A program made the translations under genes and the position numbers. Source: Curvibacter microcysteis (lineage in GTDB: Bacteria > Pseudomonadota > Gammaproteobacteria > Burkholderiales > Burkholderiaceae_C). From it: 64,000 nt of DNA. The stretch lies in NCBI RefSeq assembly GCF_028649435.1, contig NZ_JAQSIN010000004.1; one strand, given 5' to 3'. Of this stretch, positions 43,778 through 52,556 are shown piece by piece. Numbering within the stretch: the first letter of the stretch is position 1; each line of letters opens with the position of its first letter. Under the pieces are notes generated by a model, which saw only the letters and a program-made list of their open reading frames with translations, ran no database searches and was not told where the DNA came from.

Positions 43778-44398
43778 ATGACCCGCCTCGCCGTGATCGA
43801 CTTTGAAACCACGGGCATTTCGCCCGAACAGGGCGCGCGCGCCACGGAAGTGGCCATCGTGCTGCTGGAGCAGGGCCAGGTGGTGGACCGCTTTCAAAGC
43901 CTGATGAACGCCGGGGTGCGCATCCCGTCCTTCATCACCCAGCTGACCGGCATCAGCAACGCCATGGTGGCCGAGGCCCCACCCGCCGAGCAGGTGATGC
44001 GCGAAGCCAGCCGCTTTGTCGGCACGCTGCCCATGGTGGCGCACAACGCCGCCTTTGACCGCAAGTTCTGGGTCGCGGAATTGGCCCGCGCCGGGCTGGA
44101 CGCGCCCCAGGCCTATGCCTGCACCGTGCTGCTGTCGCGGCGCCTGTTTCCGCACGCACCCAGCCACAAGCTGGGCTCCTTGATCGACCATTTGGGCCTG
44201 CCTCGCGCCGGCCGCGCCCACCGGGCGCTGGCCGACGCCGAGATGGCCGCCAGCCTGCTGGCGCGCATGCAGGACGAGCTGCGCCGCCAGTGGCAGCTGG
44301 ACGCCAGCCCCGCCTTGCTGATGGCCTTGCAGCGCTGCAGCAAGGCCGCCGTGCCGGGCTGGCTCAAGCAACAGGCGCGGCCCGCCGCGCTGGCTTGA
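43778..44398 (+). CDS. DEDDh 3'-5' exonuclease (DnaQ/PolC-epsilon type)
   Basis: 206 residues. Exonuclease motifs: ExoI LAVIDFETTGISPEQG (about residues 3-19), ExoII VAHNAAFDRKF and ExoIII HRALADAEMAASLL, with the DEDDh catalytic acids visible. It is shorter than DnaQ and lacks its C-terminal polymerase-binding extension, so a stand-alone nuclease for proofreading, RNA or repair is more likely than the replicative epsilon subunit. It follows the diguanylate cyclase by 17 bp, probably on the same transcript, and converges on the Bug gene. Confidence 0.9.
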   Translation: MTRLAVIDFETTGISPEQGARATEVAIVLLEQGQVVDRFQSLMNAGVRIPSFITQLTGISNAMVAEAPPAEQVMREASRFVGTLPMVAHNAAFDRKFWVAELARAGLDAPQAYACTVLLSRRLFPHAPSHKLGSLIDHLGLPRAGRAHRALADAEMAASLLARMQDELRRQWQLDASPALLMALQRCSKAAVPGWLKQQARPAALA

Positions 44399-44405
44399 GG
44401 CCCAC

Positions 44406-45383
44406 TCACGCCTTGTTGATGTTGAGCTTGGGCACCAGGTCTTTGTAGAACACGCGGTCCCTGTCGATGGCGGCCTGGAAGGTGGCTGCATCGGCGTAGG
44501 CCCAGCCCAGGTTGGCCTTGGTCAGGGCCTCGCGGAACACCGCGTCGTCGGCAGCCTTGCGCGCCACATCGGTCCACAGCTCCAGGATGTCCGACGGCAG
44601 GTTCTTGGGCGCCGCCAGGCCGCGCCACACCTGCACGGACAGGTCGATGCCGCGTTCCTTGAGCGTGGGCACCTTGTCGAACAAACCCGGCACGCGCTGG
44701 TCGGCCATCACCGCCAGGGTGCGCAACTTGCCGGCCGCCACATGCTGGGCCACCTCGCCAGGGCTGACGGTGATGGCGTCCACGTGCCCGCCCAGCAAAG
44801 CCACGGCCGCTGGCGCCGCACCCAGAAAAGGCACATGGTTGAAGGGCGCGCCTGTCTTCTCGGCAAAGGCAGCCGCGGCCATGTGCCAGATCGAACCCAC
44901 CCCTGCATTGCCGATGGAGATCGGGTCTTTGCGTTTGCGCGCATCGGCCAGGAATTCATCCACGCTTTGCCAGGGCGCATCGGCGCGCACGGTGATGGCC
45001 GAGGGGTCGGCGTTCAGGCGGGCAATGGGGCGCAAATCGGAGGCGGTGTACTTGGTGATGCCCAGGTTGGGGATGATGGTCAGCTCACAAATGATGATGC
45101 CGAGCTTGTAGCCATCGGGCTTGGCATTGATCACCTCGGCTGTGCCGATGGCGCCGCTGGCACCGGGCTTGTTGTTGACCACCACGGGCTGCTGGGGAAG
45201 GTACTTCTTGACGGCTTCCGCGAAGGCGCGGCCCACCAAATCAGTGCCTCCACCGGCCGCCACGGGCACGATCAGCTCGATCGGGCGTGTGGGGTAATCG
45301 GTGGCGGCGCGGGCCAGGCCGAAAGGGGCAGCAAAAGCCAGGGCAGTGCTGCTGGCGATGAAATGACGGCGTTGCATGGACAT
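44406..45383 (-). CDS. Bug-type tripartite-tricarboxylate solute-binding protein
   Basis: 325 residues. The N-terminus (QRRHFIASSTALAFAAPFGL) is a signal peptide, possibly Tat-type. The mature protein has the Bug fold: YPTRPIELIVPVAAGGGTDLVGRAF, VVNNKPGASGAIGTAEV and PFLGAAPAAVALLGGHVDAI. Bug proteins bind small carboxylates or related metabolites in the periplasm; many are orphans without cognate permeases, and none is seen nearby. It follows an SDR gene on the same strand after 85 bp, both divergent from a LysR gene, suggesting a small catabolic locus. Confidence 0.9.
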   Translation of the reverse strand: MSMQRRHFIASSTALAFAAPFGLARAATDYPTRPIELIVPVAAGGGTDLVGRAFAEAVKKYLPQQPVVVNNKPGASGAIGTAEVINAKPDGYKLGIIICELTIIPNLGITKYTASDLRPIARLNADPSAITVRADAPWQSVDEFLADARKRKDPISIGNAGVGSIWHMAAAAFAEKTGAPFNHVPFLGAAPAAVALLGGHVDAITVSPGEVAQHVAAGKLRTLAVMADQRVPGLFDKVPTLKERGIDLSVQVWRGLAAPKNLPSDILELWTDVARKAADDAVFREALTKANLGWAYADAATFQAAIDRDRVFYKDLVPKLNINKA

Positions 45384-45468
45384 GCTTGTCTCCAGTTATT
45401 CTTGATTCGTCCAGGCCAGCGGCGGATGGCCACGCCGGCCAGGCAGGGCGGGGCAGGGCAGCCCGGCC

Positions 45469-46227
45469 TCAGTAGGTGGCCCGGCCGCCCGACAGGTCGA
45501 ACACAGCACCGGTGGTGAAGGAGTTCTCGGACGACAGCAACCAGGCCACCATGGCCGCGATTTCATCGACCTCAACAAAGCGCCCGCGTGGGATCTTGGA
45601 CAGCATGTAGTCGATGTGCTGCTGCGACATCTGCTCGAAGATGCGGGTCTTGGCGGCGGCCGGGGTGATGGCGTTGACGGCCACGTTGTGCTGCGCCGTC
45701 TCCTTGCCCAGGCTCTTGGTCAGCGCAATCACGCCGGCCTTGGAAGCGCTGTAGGCGGCGGCATTGGGATTGCCTTCCTTGCCTGCGATGGAGGCAATGT
45801 TCACGATGCGCCCGTAGTTGCGCGCCACCATGCCGGCCACCACCGAGCGGTTCACGTTGAACGAGCCGTTGAGGTTGACGTTGACCACGCGCTGCCACTC
45901 GGCGGGGTCGTAATCAGCCACTGGCGCATTGGCGCCAGCGATGCCGGCGCTGTGCACCAGCATGGCGATGGGGCCGCTGTCGGCCTCGGTGCGGGCCACG
46001 GCGGCCTGCACCTGGGCCAGGTCGGTGATGTCCACCGTCAGACCCAGCACCGGGGCCTGGCCTGGGTGGCTCAGGCTGGCCTGGGCAGCGGCCAGGGCTT
46101 GCGGATCGGCATCCCACAGCGCCACGCGGGCGCCACCGGCCAGCAGGCGGGAGGCAATGGCGTAACCAATGCCTTGGGCGCCGCCGGTCACGACCGCGGT
46201 GCGGCCTTCGTAGTCGTACTGAATCAT
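45469..46227 (-). CDS. Short-chain dehydrogenase/reductase (SDR)
   Basis: 252 residues from ATG 46227 (MIQYDYEGRTAVVTGGAQGI); the longer open frame has no family match and would cover the whole LysR promoter. Classical SDR motifs: TGGAQGIGYAIA, NAG-type region HSAGIAGAN, and the catalytic YSASKAG (Tyr and Lys) with an upstream IVNIASIAGKEG serine strand; the C-terminus ends GAVFDLSGGRATY. It is an NAD(P)-dependent oxidoreductase for a small alcohol/ketone. Together with the Bug protein and the divergent LysR gene it probably forms a regulated degradation locus. Confidence 0.9.
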   Translation of the reverse strand: MIQYDYEGRTAVVTGGAQGIGYAIASRLLAGGARVALWDADPQALAAAQASLSHPGQAPVLGLTVDITDLAQVQAAVARTEADSGPIAMLVHSAGIAGANAPVADYDPAEWQRVVNVNLNGSFNVNRSVVAGMVARNYGRIVNIASIAGKEGNPNAAAYSASKAGVIALTKSLGKETAQHNVAVNAITPAAAKTRIFEQMSQQHIDYMLSKIPRGRFVEVDEIAAMVAWLLSSENSFTTGAVFDLSGGRATY

Positions 46228-46322
46228 GGTCTTGTCTCCTTGTGCTGGCGGATTCTGGAAGAGCACCCGCTTGCTGCATAGTGAGAGCTTTTGATCTGGC
46301 AATAACTGTTTGGAATCGCCCC

Positions 46323-47282
46323 ATGGTCCCCAGCCTTTCTTCCATCACCTCGCGCCTGCGCTTTCGCCAACTGACCCTGCTGGTGGCGCTGGACGAATGG
46401 GGCTCCCTGCACCGCGCGGCCGACCAGTTGGGCATGACCCAGCCAGGCCTGAGCAAGGCGCTGCGCGAGATCGAGTCCACGTTTGGTGCCGAGCTGTTCC
46501 AACGTTCGCCCCAAGGCGTGCAGGCCAATGAGTTGGGACGCTGCATCCTGCGGTATGCGCGCGTGATTGCCTCCGACCTGGGCCACCTGCGCGAAGAGAT
46601 CGATGGCGTGTTGCGTGGCAGCGGTGGGCGGGTCGCTGTGGGCACCATCACCGGGGCGCTGCACTCGGTGCTGATTGGGGCTCTGGCCCAGTTGCGGCAG
46701 ACCCAACCGGCCCTGTCGATCGAGGTGCGCGAGGGCATCAGCAGCGAGCTGCTGAGCCAGCTCAACGAAGGGCGGCTGGACCTGGCCATCTGCCGCACCA
46801 CGGTGTCCAGCCAGGCCGATCAATTCGACTACGAAGCGCTGGAAGGCGAGCAAGTGGCCCTGGCCGTGGGCGCGCAGCACGCGCTGGCCCGAGCCAAGCG
46901 CGTGAACCTGGCCCAGTTGGCCCGGTGCCGCTGGATCCTGTACCCAGGCAACATGCCGCTGCGCACCTTGGTCGAGCGCGAATTCCGCGAGGCCGGCCTG
47001 GCACTGCCGCCGTACCCGATTGAAACGGCCTCCTCGCTGGCCACCATGCTGATGCTCAAGCAAGACCCGCAGTTGGTGGCCGTGATGGCCGAAGGTACGA
47101 TGGCCTTTTGTGAAGAGCACGGCATTGCCAAGCGCCTGCCCCTGGCCATGCGCGCACGCCACGAGGGCTATGGCATCGTCACACGGCGTGGTGCCCGGCT
47201 CTCCCCCGCGGCCGCGCTGCTGGCGCAATGCCTGCGCGAAGCCGCATCCGCGCCCGGTGATGAGGCGCCGCTATCGCCCTGA
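46323..47282 (+). CDS. LysR family transcriptional regulator
   Basis: 319 residues from ATG 46323. The N-terminal winged helix-turn-helix reads LRFRQLTLLVALDEWGSLHR AADQLGMTQPGLSKALREIE (split here), with the typical LysR spacing, then a substrate-binding domain (about 95-300) with VRRVAVGTITGALHS-like start (GGRVAVGTITGALHSVLIGA) and LDLAICRTTV. It most likely controls the divergent SDR-Bug genes, because the shared 95-bp gap is a typical LysR regulatory region; the inducer is unknown. Its end is 50 bp before the leu leader. Confidence 0.92.
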   Translation: MVPSLSSITSRLRFRQLTLLVALDEWGSLHRAADQLGMTQPGLSKALREIESTFGAELFQRSPQGVQANELGRCILRYARVIASDLGHLREEIDGVLRGSGGRVAVGTITGALHSVLIGALAQLRQTQPALSIEVREGISSELLSQLNEGRLDLAICRTTVSSQADQFDYEALEGEQVALAVGAQHALARAKRVNLAQLARCRWILYPGNMPLRTLVEREFREAGLALPPYPIETASSLATMLMLKQDPQLVAVMAEGTMAFCEEHGIAKRLPLAMRARHEGYGIVTRRGARLSPAAALLAQCLREAASAPGDEAPLSP

Positions 47283-47332
47283 TAGGGAAGGTCCCAACAG
47301 CCAACGCGCCGGCCTGTGTTACAGTTTTCTTC

Positions 47333-47407
47333 ATGCAACGCCAGCCAACCCTGACCCTAAAGCTAAGCCTAGTGCTCGGCCGGGGTCTGCTCGCGTTCGT
47401 GTCTTGA
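47333..47407 (+). CDS. leuL: Leucine-rich leader peptide of leuA (attenuator)
   Basis: A 24-residue peptide (MQRQPTLTLKLSLVLGRG then LLAFVS) containing seven leucines, three of them encoded by CTA, a codon very rare in this GC-rich DNA. It ends 157 bases before the leuA ATG. Leader peptides with runs of the end-product codon set a ribosome stalling position that controls transcription of amino-acid operons; the CTA codons make it sensitive to leucyl-tRNA supply. It is too short for normal gene calling. The symbol is given by analogy with other leuA leaders. Confidence 0.8.
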   Translation: MQRQPTLTLKLSLVLGRGLLAFVS

Positions 47408-47480
47408 GCTTCGCGCTCATCGCTCTGACTTCCCCCTGACCCCGGCCCACGAACCAGCCTTTGCGACGCGCAAAGGGCTG
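47378..47480 (+). promoter_or_regulatory. Leader RNA hairpins of the leuA attenuator
   Basis: Two alternative pairings are visible. GGCCGGGGTC (47378-47387, inside the leader frame) can pair with GACCCCGGCC (47438-47447). Further on, CAGCC-TTTGCG (47455-47465) pairs with CGCAAA-GGGCTG (47469-47480), and T-rich sequence follows at 47490-47508. A ribosome stalled at the CTA codons (47357-47371) would leave the first arm free; a ribosome at the stop would cover it. The terminator role of the second hairpin is not certain because the T-run is about 10 bases away. Confidence 0.55.
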
Positions 47481-47564
47481 CAGGGGATGTCTTTGTTTTT
47501 CCGTTTTTGACCTTGGCGGCCCAGCCCGGAGACCCCGGCGCCGCCCCTGTTCGTGGAGCCCCCA

Positions 47565-49262
47565 ATGATTGCCAATCCCGCCACCAAGTACGCCCCGTTT
47601 GCCCCGATCGCCCTCGCCGATCGCCAGTGGCCTTCGCGCACCATCACCCAAGCCCCGATCTGGTTGTCCACCGACTTGCGCGATGGCAACCAGGCCTTGT
47701 TCGAGCCCATGAACGCCGAACGCAAGATGAGCTTGTTCATGGAGTTGGTGCGCATCGGCTTCAAGCAGATCGAGGTTGGTTTTCCAGCCGCCTCGCAGAC
47801 CGACTTCGACTTTGTGCGCCGTCTCATCGAAGAGAACTTGATCCCCGAGGACGTGACCATCATGGTCATGACCCAGTCGCGTGAAGACTTGATCGCCCGC
47901 ACGGTCGAGGCTGTCCAAGGCGCGCCGCGCGCCATCGTCCACCTCTACAACGCCACCGCGCCGGCCTGGCGCCGCATTGTGTTTGGCATGAGCGTGCCGC
48001 AGGTGATGGACTTGATTGGCCACCATGTGGGCTACCTCAAGCGCCTCACCGACGCCCAACCCGGCACCCGCTGGACCTTGCAGTATTCGCCTGAGACCTT
48101 CAGCGCCACCGAACTGGACGTGTCTTTGCAGGCCTGCCACACCGCCATTGAAGCTTGGGGTGCCGGCCCGGGCCGCGAGGTCATCATCAACCTCCCCACC
48201 ACGGTGGAAAACGCCACCGCCAATGTGTTTGCCGACCAGATCGAGTGGATGCACCGCCACCTGGCGCCACGCCAACACATCGTGCTCTCGGTCCACCCGC
48301 ACAACGACCGCGGCACCGGCGTGGCGGCGGCCGAGTTCGCCATGATGGCGGGCGCCGACCGCGTGGAAGGCTGCTTGTTTGGCAACGGTGAGCGCTGTGG
48401 CAATGTGGACATCGTGACCTTGGCACTCAACCTGTACACCCAGGGTGTGCACCCGCAGCTCGACTTCTCGGACATCACGGCCGTGGCGCGCGTGGCCGAA
48501 GAATGCACCTCGATTCCCGTGCACCCGCGCCACCCCTACGCGGGCGACCTGGTGTTCACGGCCTTCTCGGGCTCGCACCAGGACGCCATCAAAAAGGGCT
48601 TTGCCGCACAGGATCCGAAAGGCCAGTGGGAAGTGCCCTATTTGCCCATCGACCCGGCCGACCTGGGCCGCACTTACGACAGCGTGATCCGCGTCAACAG
48701 CCAGTCGGGCAAGGGCGGCATCGCCTTTTTGCTGGAGCGCGAACGGGGTGTGGTCATGCCGCGCCGCATGCAGGTCGAGTTCAGCGCGGTGGTACAGCGC
48801 CAAACCGACGCCAGCGAAACCGAAATCAATGGCGCAGAGATCTGGCACCTGTTCCAGCAAACCTATTTGCGCGGGGCCTCGGGCCACGGTGACGCCATCC
48901 AGTACCACGGCCACAAGCTCGACGAAAGCGGGCAAGGCATTGAGCTCGAACTCAGCATCGCCGGCCAGCGCCAGCGGGTGCGCGGCCATGGCAACGGGCC
49001 CATCGCCGCCACGGTGGACGCGCTGGGCTTGCCCATGCGTGTGGACAGCTACGAAGAACGCGCCACCGGCAGCGGGGCCGATGCCCAGGCTCTGGCGATT
49101 GTGGAAGCCGCACTCGAAGGCGTCACGGGCGCAGGATTTGGCGTGGGCATGAGCCACAACATCGTGACCGCGTCCATCCAGGCCGTGATCAGCGTGGCCA
49201 ACCGTTTGCAGGCGCGGCGCACTCCACAGGCCAGCGAAGCTGCCGCAGATATCAACGCTTGA
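47565..49262 (+). CDS. leuA: 2-isopropylmalate synthase
   Basis: 565 residues from ATG 47565; a GTG four codons upstream is possible. It joins acetyl-CoA and 2-ketoisovalerate in the first committed step of leucine synthesis. Catalytic HMGL-like signature LSTDLRDGNQALFEPMNAER, metal-binding HPHNDRGTGVAAAEFAMMAG and ADRVEGCLFGNGERCGNVD are present, and a C-terminal LeuA dimer/regulatory domain (about 430-555) suggests feedback inhibition by leucine. The length corresponds to the long (type 2) form. A leucine-rich leader peptide lies upstream, so transcription attenuation is expected. Confidence 0.97.
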   Translation: MIANPATKYAPFAPIALADRQWPSRTITQAPIWLSTDLRDGNQALFEPMNAERKMSLFMELVRIGFKQIEVGFPAASQTDFDFVRRLIEENLIPEDVTIMVMTQSREDLIARTVEAVQGAPRAIVHLYNATAPAWRRIVFGMSVPQVMDLIGHHVGYLKRLTDAQPGTRWTLQYSPETFSATELDVSLQACHTAIEAWGAGPGREVIINLPTTVENATANVFADQIEWMHRHLAPRQHIVLSVHPHNDRGTGVAAAEFAMMAGADRVEGCLFGNGERCGNVDIVTLALNLYTQGVHPQLDFSDITAVARVAEECTSIPVHPRHPYAGDLVFTAFSGSHQDAIKKGFAAQDPKGQWEVPYLPIDPADLGRTYDSVIRVNSQSGKGGIAFLLERERGVVMPRRMQVEFSAVVQRQTDASETEINGAEIWHLFQQTYLRGASGHGDAIQYHGHKLDESGQGIELELSIAGQRQRVRGHGNGPIAATVDALGLPMRVDSYEERATGSGADAQALAIVEAALEGVTGAGFGVGMSHNIVTASIQAVISVANRLQARRTPQASEAAADINA

Positions 49263-49280
49263 GCGCCCATTGAGCTGCAA

Positions 49281-49301
49281 CAGGCAGGCACAGCCTGCCT
49301 G
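49281..49301 (+). terminator. Hairpin after leuA
   Basis: CAGGCAGGC (49281-49289) pairs with GCCTGCCTG (49293-49301) around a three-base loop, 19 bp past the leuA stop. No T-run follows, so it may act with Rho or stabilise the 3' end rather than be a classical intrinsic terminator. Confidence 0.45.
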
Positions 49302-49436
49302 CCCCTGTCCACCGGCCAGTCCAAGCGGTGTCGCACCCAAACGGTCGCACCGCCTCAGGGATCTGCCGGGTCTCACCCAGACCCAGCCACACAAAAGTCG
49401 CACAATGGCTTCAGCGTCAATCCCCGGAACTGAACG

Positions 49437-50318
49437 ATGGACACCCCCGCCCCTTCCGACAGCCCCCAGCCTGTCACCCCGGCCTTTCTGAACTGGCCGC
49501 TGCGCGACCTGCGCGCCTGGGTGCGGCACCTGCTGCGCGCCGAGGTCCCCGTGCTGGCCAGCACGGCGCAGGCGCTTGAGGCCTTGCGGGCGCGCGAGGA
49601 CGACATCGGTCCGGCCGACCTGAGCCCCGTGCTGCGCGCCGACCCGCTGATGACGGTCAAATTCTTCGCGCATGTGGCCACCTTGCGTCGCAACGACGAC
49701 GCCACAGAAACCGAGAGCATCACCAGCGCCCTGGTGATGACGGGCATCACGCCGTTTTTCACCCACTTCGGCCCGCAGCCCACGGTGGAAGAACGGCTGC
49801 GCGACCACCCCGCCGCGCTGGAGGCGGTGCAGGAGATCCTGCAACGCAGTGAACGAGCCGCCCATTTCGCCATGGCTTTTGCCGTGCACCGCAGCGACAC
49901 CGATGTGGACGTCATCCATGAAGCGGCTTTTTTGCATGACTTTGCCGAGTTGCTGGTCTGGTGCCATGCCCCGGCACTGATGCTGAAAATTCGCCAGGCC
50001 CAGGCTGGTGACCCAGCCTTGCGCAGCGCCGTGGCCCAGCGCAGTGTGCTCAATATCGAGCTCGATGACCTGCGCCAGACCCTGCTGCGGCTGTGGCACC
50101 TGCCGCGCTTGCTGATCCGCATCAGTGACGGCAAGCACGCCGATCACCCCAGTGTGCAAAACGTGGTGCTGGCCTCGCGCCTGGCGCGCCACACCATGAA
50201 AAGTTGGGACAACCCCGCGCTGGCCAGCGATGTCGAAGCGCTGTCGCGTTTGCTCAATGCCTCGCCGCGTGTGACGCTGGCTTTCTTGCACAAGGTCGAC
50301 GGCAGCGCCACAGCTTGA
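49437..50318 (+). CDS. HDOD domain signalling protein
   Basis: 293 residues. The HDOD domain (about 25-220) is recognisable from ADLSPVLRADPLMTVKFFAHV, the HEAAFLHDFAELLVWCHAP helix pair and SVLNIELDDLRQTLLRLWHL. HDOD proteins resemble HD phosphohydrolases but usually lack full catalytic sets; they act in signalling, often with c-di-GMP or motility circuits. No signal peptide or other domain is seen. It stands alone 174 bp after leuA. Confidence 0.88.
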   Translation: MDTPAPSDSPQPVTPAFLNWPLRDLRAWVRHLLRAEVPVLASTAQALEALRAREDDIGPADLSPVLRADPLMTVKFFAHVATLRRNDDATETESITSALVMTGITPFFTHFGPQPTVEERLRDHPAALEAVQEILQRSERAAHFAMAFAVHRSDTDVDVIHEAAFLHDFAELLVWCHAPALMLKIRQAQAGDPALRSAVAQRSVLNIELDDLRQTLLRLWHLPRLLIRISDGKHADHPSVQNVVLASRLARHTMKSWDNPALASDVEALSRLLNASPRVTLAFLHKVDGSATA

Positions 50319-50469
50319 GCAGACACTGGGCCGTCGCCCAGAGCACCGCCCAGCCAGGTCCAAGCAAGCCCGCGCTGACGCGCCCGCGTCAGCAGAAAAT
50401 GCCTTGGCGTCCCATAATCAATGCATATACATCCATTGCCATCCGCTTGACGGCTGGCCTGAGGCCACC

Positions 50470-51876
50470 ATGCAAGCCCATCCCAATGCCCATCCGCCAG
50501 CGCCTGCCAAGCCCAGCGCTGTGCCTCCCGCCATGGACCCTCGCACCCGGCTTTTGCTTGAAGGCCCGATCGCCAGCACCTTGCTGCGCATGGCCGGTCC
50601 CAATGTGGTGGTGATGGTGGCGCAGGCCGCCGCCGGCTTGATCGAGACTTGGTTCATTGGCAAGCTGGGCACGGATGCGTTGGCGGGCATGGCTTTGGTG
50701 TTCCCCGTGGTGATGTTGATGCAGATGATGTCGGCCGGGGCCATGGGCGGTGGCATTGCCTCGGCCATCGCGCGCGCACTGGGCGCGCGCCGGCGCGATG
50801 ACGCGCACGCGTTGGTCTTCCACGCCCTGGTGCTGTCGGGCTTGTTTGGCCTGGCTTTCACCTTGGCCGCTTGGTTGGGCGGACCTTGGCTGTATGCCCA
50901 CATGGGCGGGCAGGGGGGTTCGCTGGAGGCTGCGCTGACCTATTCGAACTGGGTGTTTTCGGGGTCTTTGCTGGTCTGGCTGTTCAACTCTCTGGCGTCG
51001 GTGATTCGGGGCACAGGCAACATGGGCTTGCCAGCCAAGGTGATCAGCGTTGGCACGTTGGCGCTGCTACCGGTGTCTCCACTGCTGATTTTTGGTTGGG
51101 GTCCGATCCCAGCCATGGGGATTGCGGGCGGCGGACTGGCCCTGCTGCTGTATTACGCGGGCGGCTCGGTGGCGCTGGGCCTGTGGCTGCTGTCTTCGCG
51201 CAGCCTGCTGCGCCCTCGTTGGGCCGATGCGGTGCTGCGCCGTCCTTTGTTCATGGACATTTTGCGTGTGGGCTTGGCTGGCGCGGTGTCCACCGTGGCC
51301 ACCAATGTGGCCATTGCCGTGGCCACCGGTCTGGCGGGGCATTTTGGCCCGGCGGCCATTGCCGGCTACGGCACGGCCTCGCGTCTGGAATACCTGCTGG
51401 TGCCACTGGTGTTTGGCTTTGGAGGGCCGCTGGTGGCCATGGTGGGCACGGCCGTGGGCGCGGGTCGGCGCGAACGCGCACTGCGCGCCACCTGGATCGG
51501 TGCCGGCATGGCGGTGCTGCTGAGCGAAGCGATTGGCCTGGCAGCGGCGGCCTTTCCCCTGGCTTGGCTGTCGCTGTTTGACAGCGACCCGGCCATGCTG
51601 GCGGTGGGCGCCCAGTACCTGCGCACGGTGGGCCCGGTCTACGGCCTGTTCGGCCTGGGGCTGATTTTGTACTTTGCCTCACAAGGTGCGGGCAAGTTGC
51701 TGTGGCCGGTCTTGGGCAACATCGCGCGGCTGGTGGTGGCGGCGCTGGGCGGCTGGCTGGCGCTGCGCCTGGGCTGGGGCCTGGGGGGCGTGTTCGCCGC
51801 ACAGGCTTTGGCCCTGGTCATTTATGGTGGGCTCAACGCGGCGGCGATCGCGCGCGGCGTCTGGTTCCGCGACTGA
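50470..51876 (+). CDS. MATE family efflux transporter (second copy)
   Basis: 468 residues from ATG 50470; another in-frame ATG at 50533 (MDPRTRLLLEG) is also possible, and a TTG-started longer frame is unlikely. Twelve hydrophobic helices in two halves (MAGPNVVVMVAQAAAGLIETWF; VGLAGAVSTVATNVAIAVATG) mark a MATE antiporter. It is not closely similar to the MATE protein encoded near 39-40 kb (different linker and helix text), so this is a distinct branch. Substrate unknown. Transcribed alone. Confidence 0.9.
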   Translation: MQAHPNAHPPAPAKPSAVPPAMDPRTRLLLEGPIASTLLRMAGPNVVVMVAQAAAGLIETWFIGKLGTDALAGMALVFPVVMLMQMMSAGAMGGGIASAIARALGARRRDDAHALVFHALVLSGLFGLAFTLAAWLGGPWLYAHMGGQGGSLEAALTYSNWVFSGSLLVWLFNSLASVIRGTGNMGLPAKVISVGTLALLPVSPLLIFGWGPIPAMGIAGGGLALLLYYAGGSVALGLWLLSSRSLLRPRWADAVLRRPLFMDILRVGLAGAVSTVATNVAIAVATGLAGHFGPAAIAGYGTASRLEYLLVPLVFGFGGPLVAMVGTAVGAGRRERALRATWIGAGMAVLLSEAIGLAAAAFPLAWLSLFDSDPAMLAVGAQYLRTVGPVYGLFGLGLILYFASQGAGKLLWPVLGNIARLVVAALGGWLALRLGWGLGGVFAAQALALVIYGGLNAAAIARGVWFRD

Positions 51877-52022
51877 GGTGCCGCCAAATCCTGGGCCGCA
51901 CGGATGAGACCTGGTCCACTGCGGGCGGGCGCCAGTCAAAAAGGCCTGGCTTCAGCCGTCAAGCGACTCAAGCACAGACCTTTGGGGGCCAAGGCCCAAA
52001 AAGCGCGGGAGGCTGAAACGCC

Positions 52023-52277
52023 TTAACGCGGACGGCGCGGGGCCATCGGGCCGCGGCCTTCGATGTGGCGGAACTTGATGCGGCCCTTGCTCAGGTCATA
52101 GGGCGACAGTTCCAGCGACACCTTGTCGCCAGCCAAGATGCGGATGTGGTTCTTGCGCATCTTGCCAGCCGAGTAGGCAATCAGTTCGTGGCCGTTTTCA
52201 AGCGTCACGCGGAAACGGGTGTCCGGCAACACTTCATTGACGACACCCATCATTTCAATCAGGTCTTCCTTGGCCAT
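52023..52277 (-). CDS. infA: Translation initiation factor IF-1
   Basis: 84 residues, an OB-fold protein that binds the ribosomal A site during initiation. The core (MAKEDLIEMMGVVNEVLPDT, LENGHELIAYSAGKMRKNHI, LSPYDLSKGRIKFRH) is intact, with a short basic tail (GPMAPRRPR). It lies away from the ribosomal-protein operon where infA is often found, and betaproteobacteria frequently hold two copies, so this may be the second. The ATG is preceded by AAGGAAGACC on its strand. It is followed by no cotranscribed gene. Confidence 0.97.
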   Translation of the reverse strand: MAKEDLIEMMGVVNEVLPDTRFRVTLENGHELIAYSAGKMRKNHIRILAGDKVSLELSPYDLSKGRIKFRHIEGRGPMAPRRPR

Positions 52278-52307
52278 GGTGGTCTTCCTTTTGGGTCTTT
52301 ATGGGGT

Positions 52308-52556
52308 TCAGAGGGTGCGCGCGAGACCGCGAACCCATTGGATGCCCTGCTCGATGGCGTAGCACGAAGCAGCGGCACGGGTGGAAAATTCTGGAATGAA
52401 GCGCATCACCCGGTCGGTGCTGGCGCTGCCGCGGCCACTGGCGATGGACACCAGGGACGCGTATTGGCCGCCTTCCAGTTCACGGGGGCAGGCGGCAATT
52501 CGGTACTTGCCCATCAAGATGGGCGCGTTGGGTAGCAAAGTCGAAGTCTGAATCAT
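52308..52556 (-). CDS. Small hypothetical protein
   Basis: 82 residues from ATG 52556 (MIQTSTLLPNAPILMGKYRI). Predicted to be a compact soluble protein with CPRELEGGQYASLVSIASG and RVMRFIPEFSTRAAASCYAIEQGI segments. No signal peptide, membrane helix or known domain. The protein-like amino-acid pattern and codon use support it as real. It lies 30 bp upstream of infA on the same strand and could be cotranscribed with it. Function unknown. Confidence 0.6.
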   Translation of the reverse strand: MIQTSTLLPNAPILMGKYRIAACPRELEGGQYASLVSIASGRGSASTDRVMRFIPEFSTRAAASCYAIEQGIQWVRGLARTL

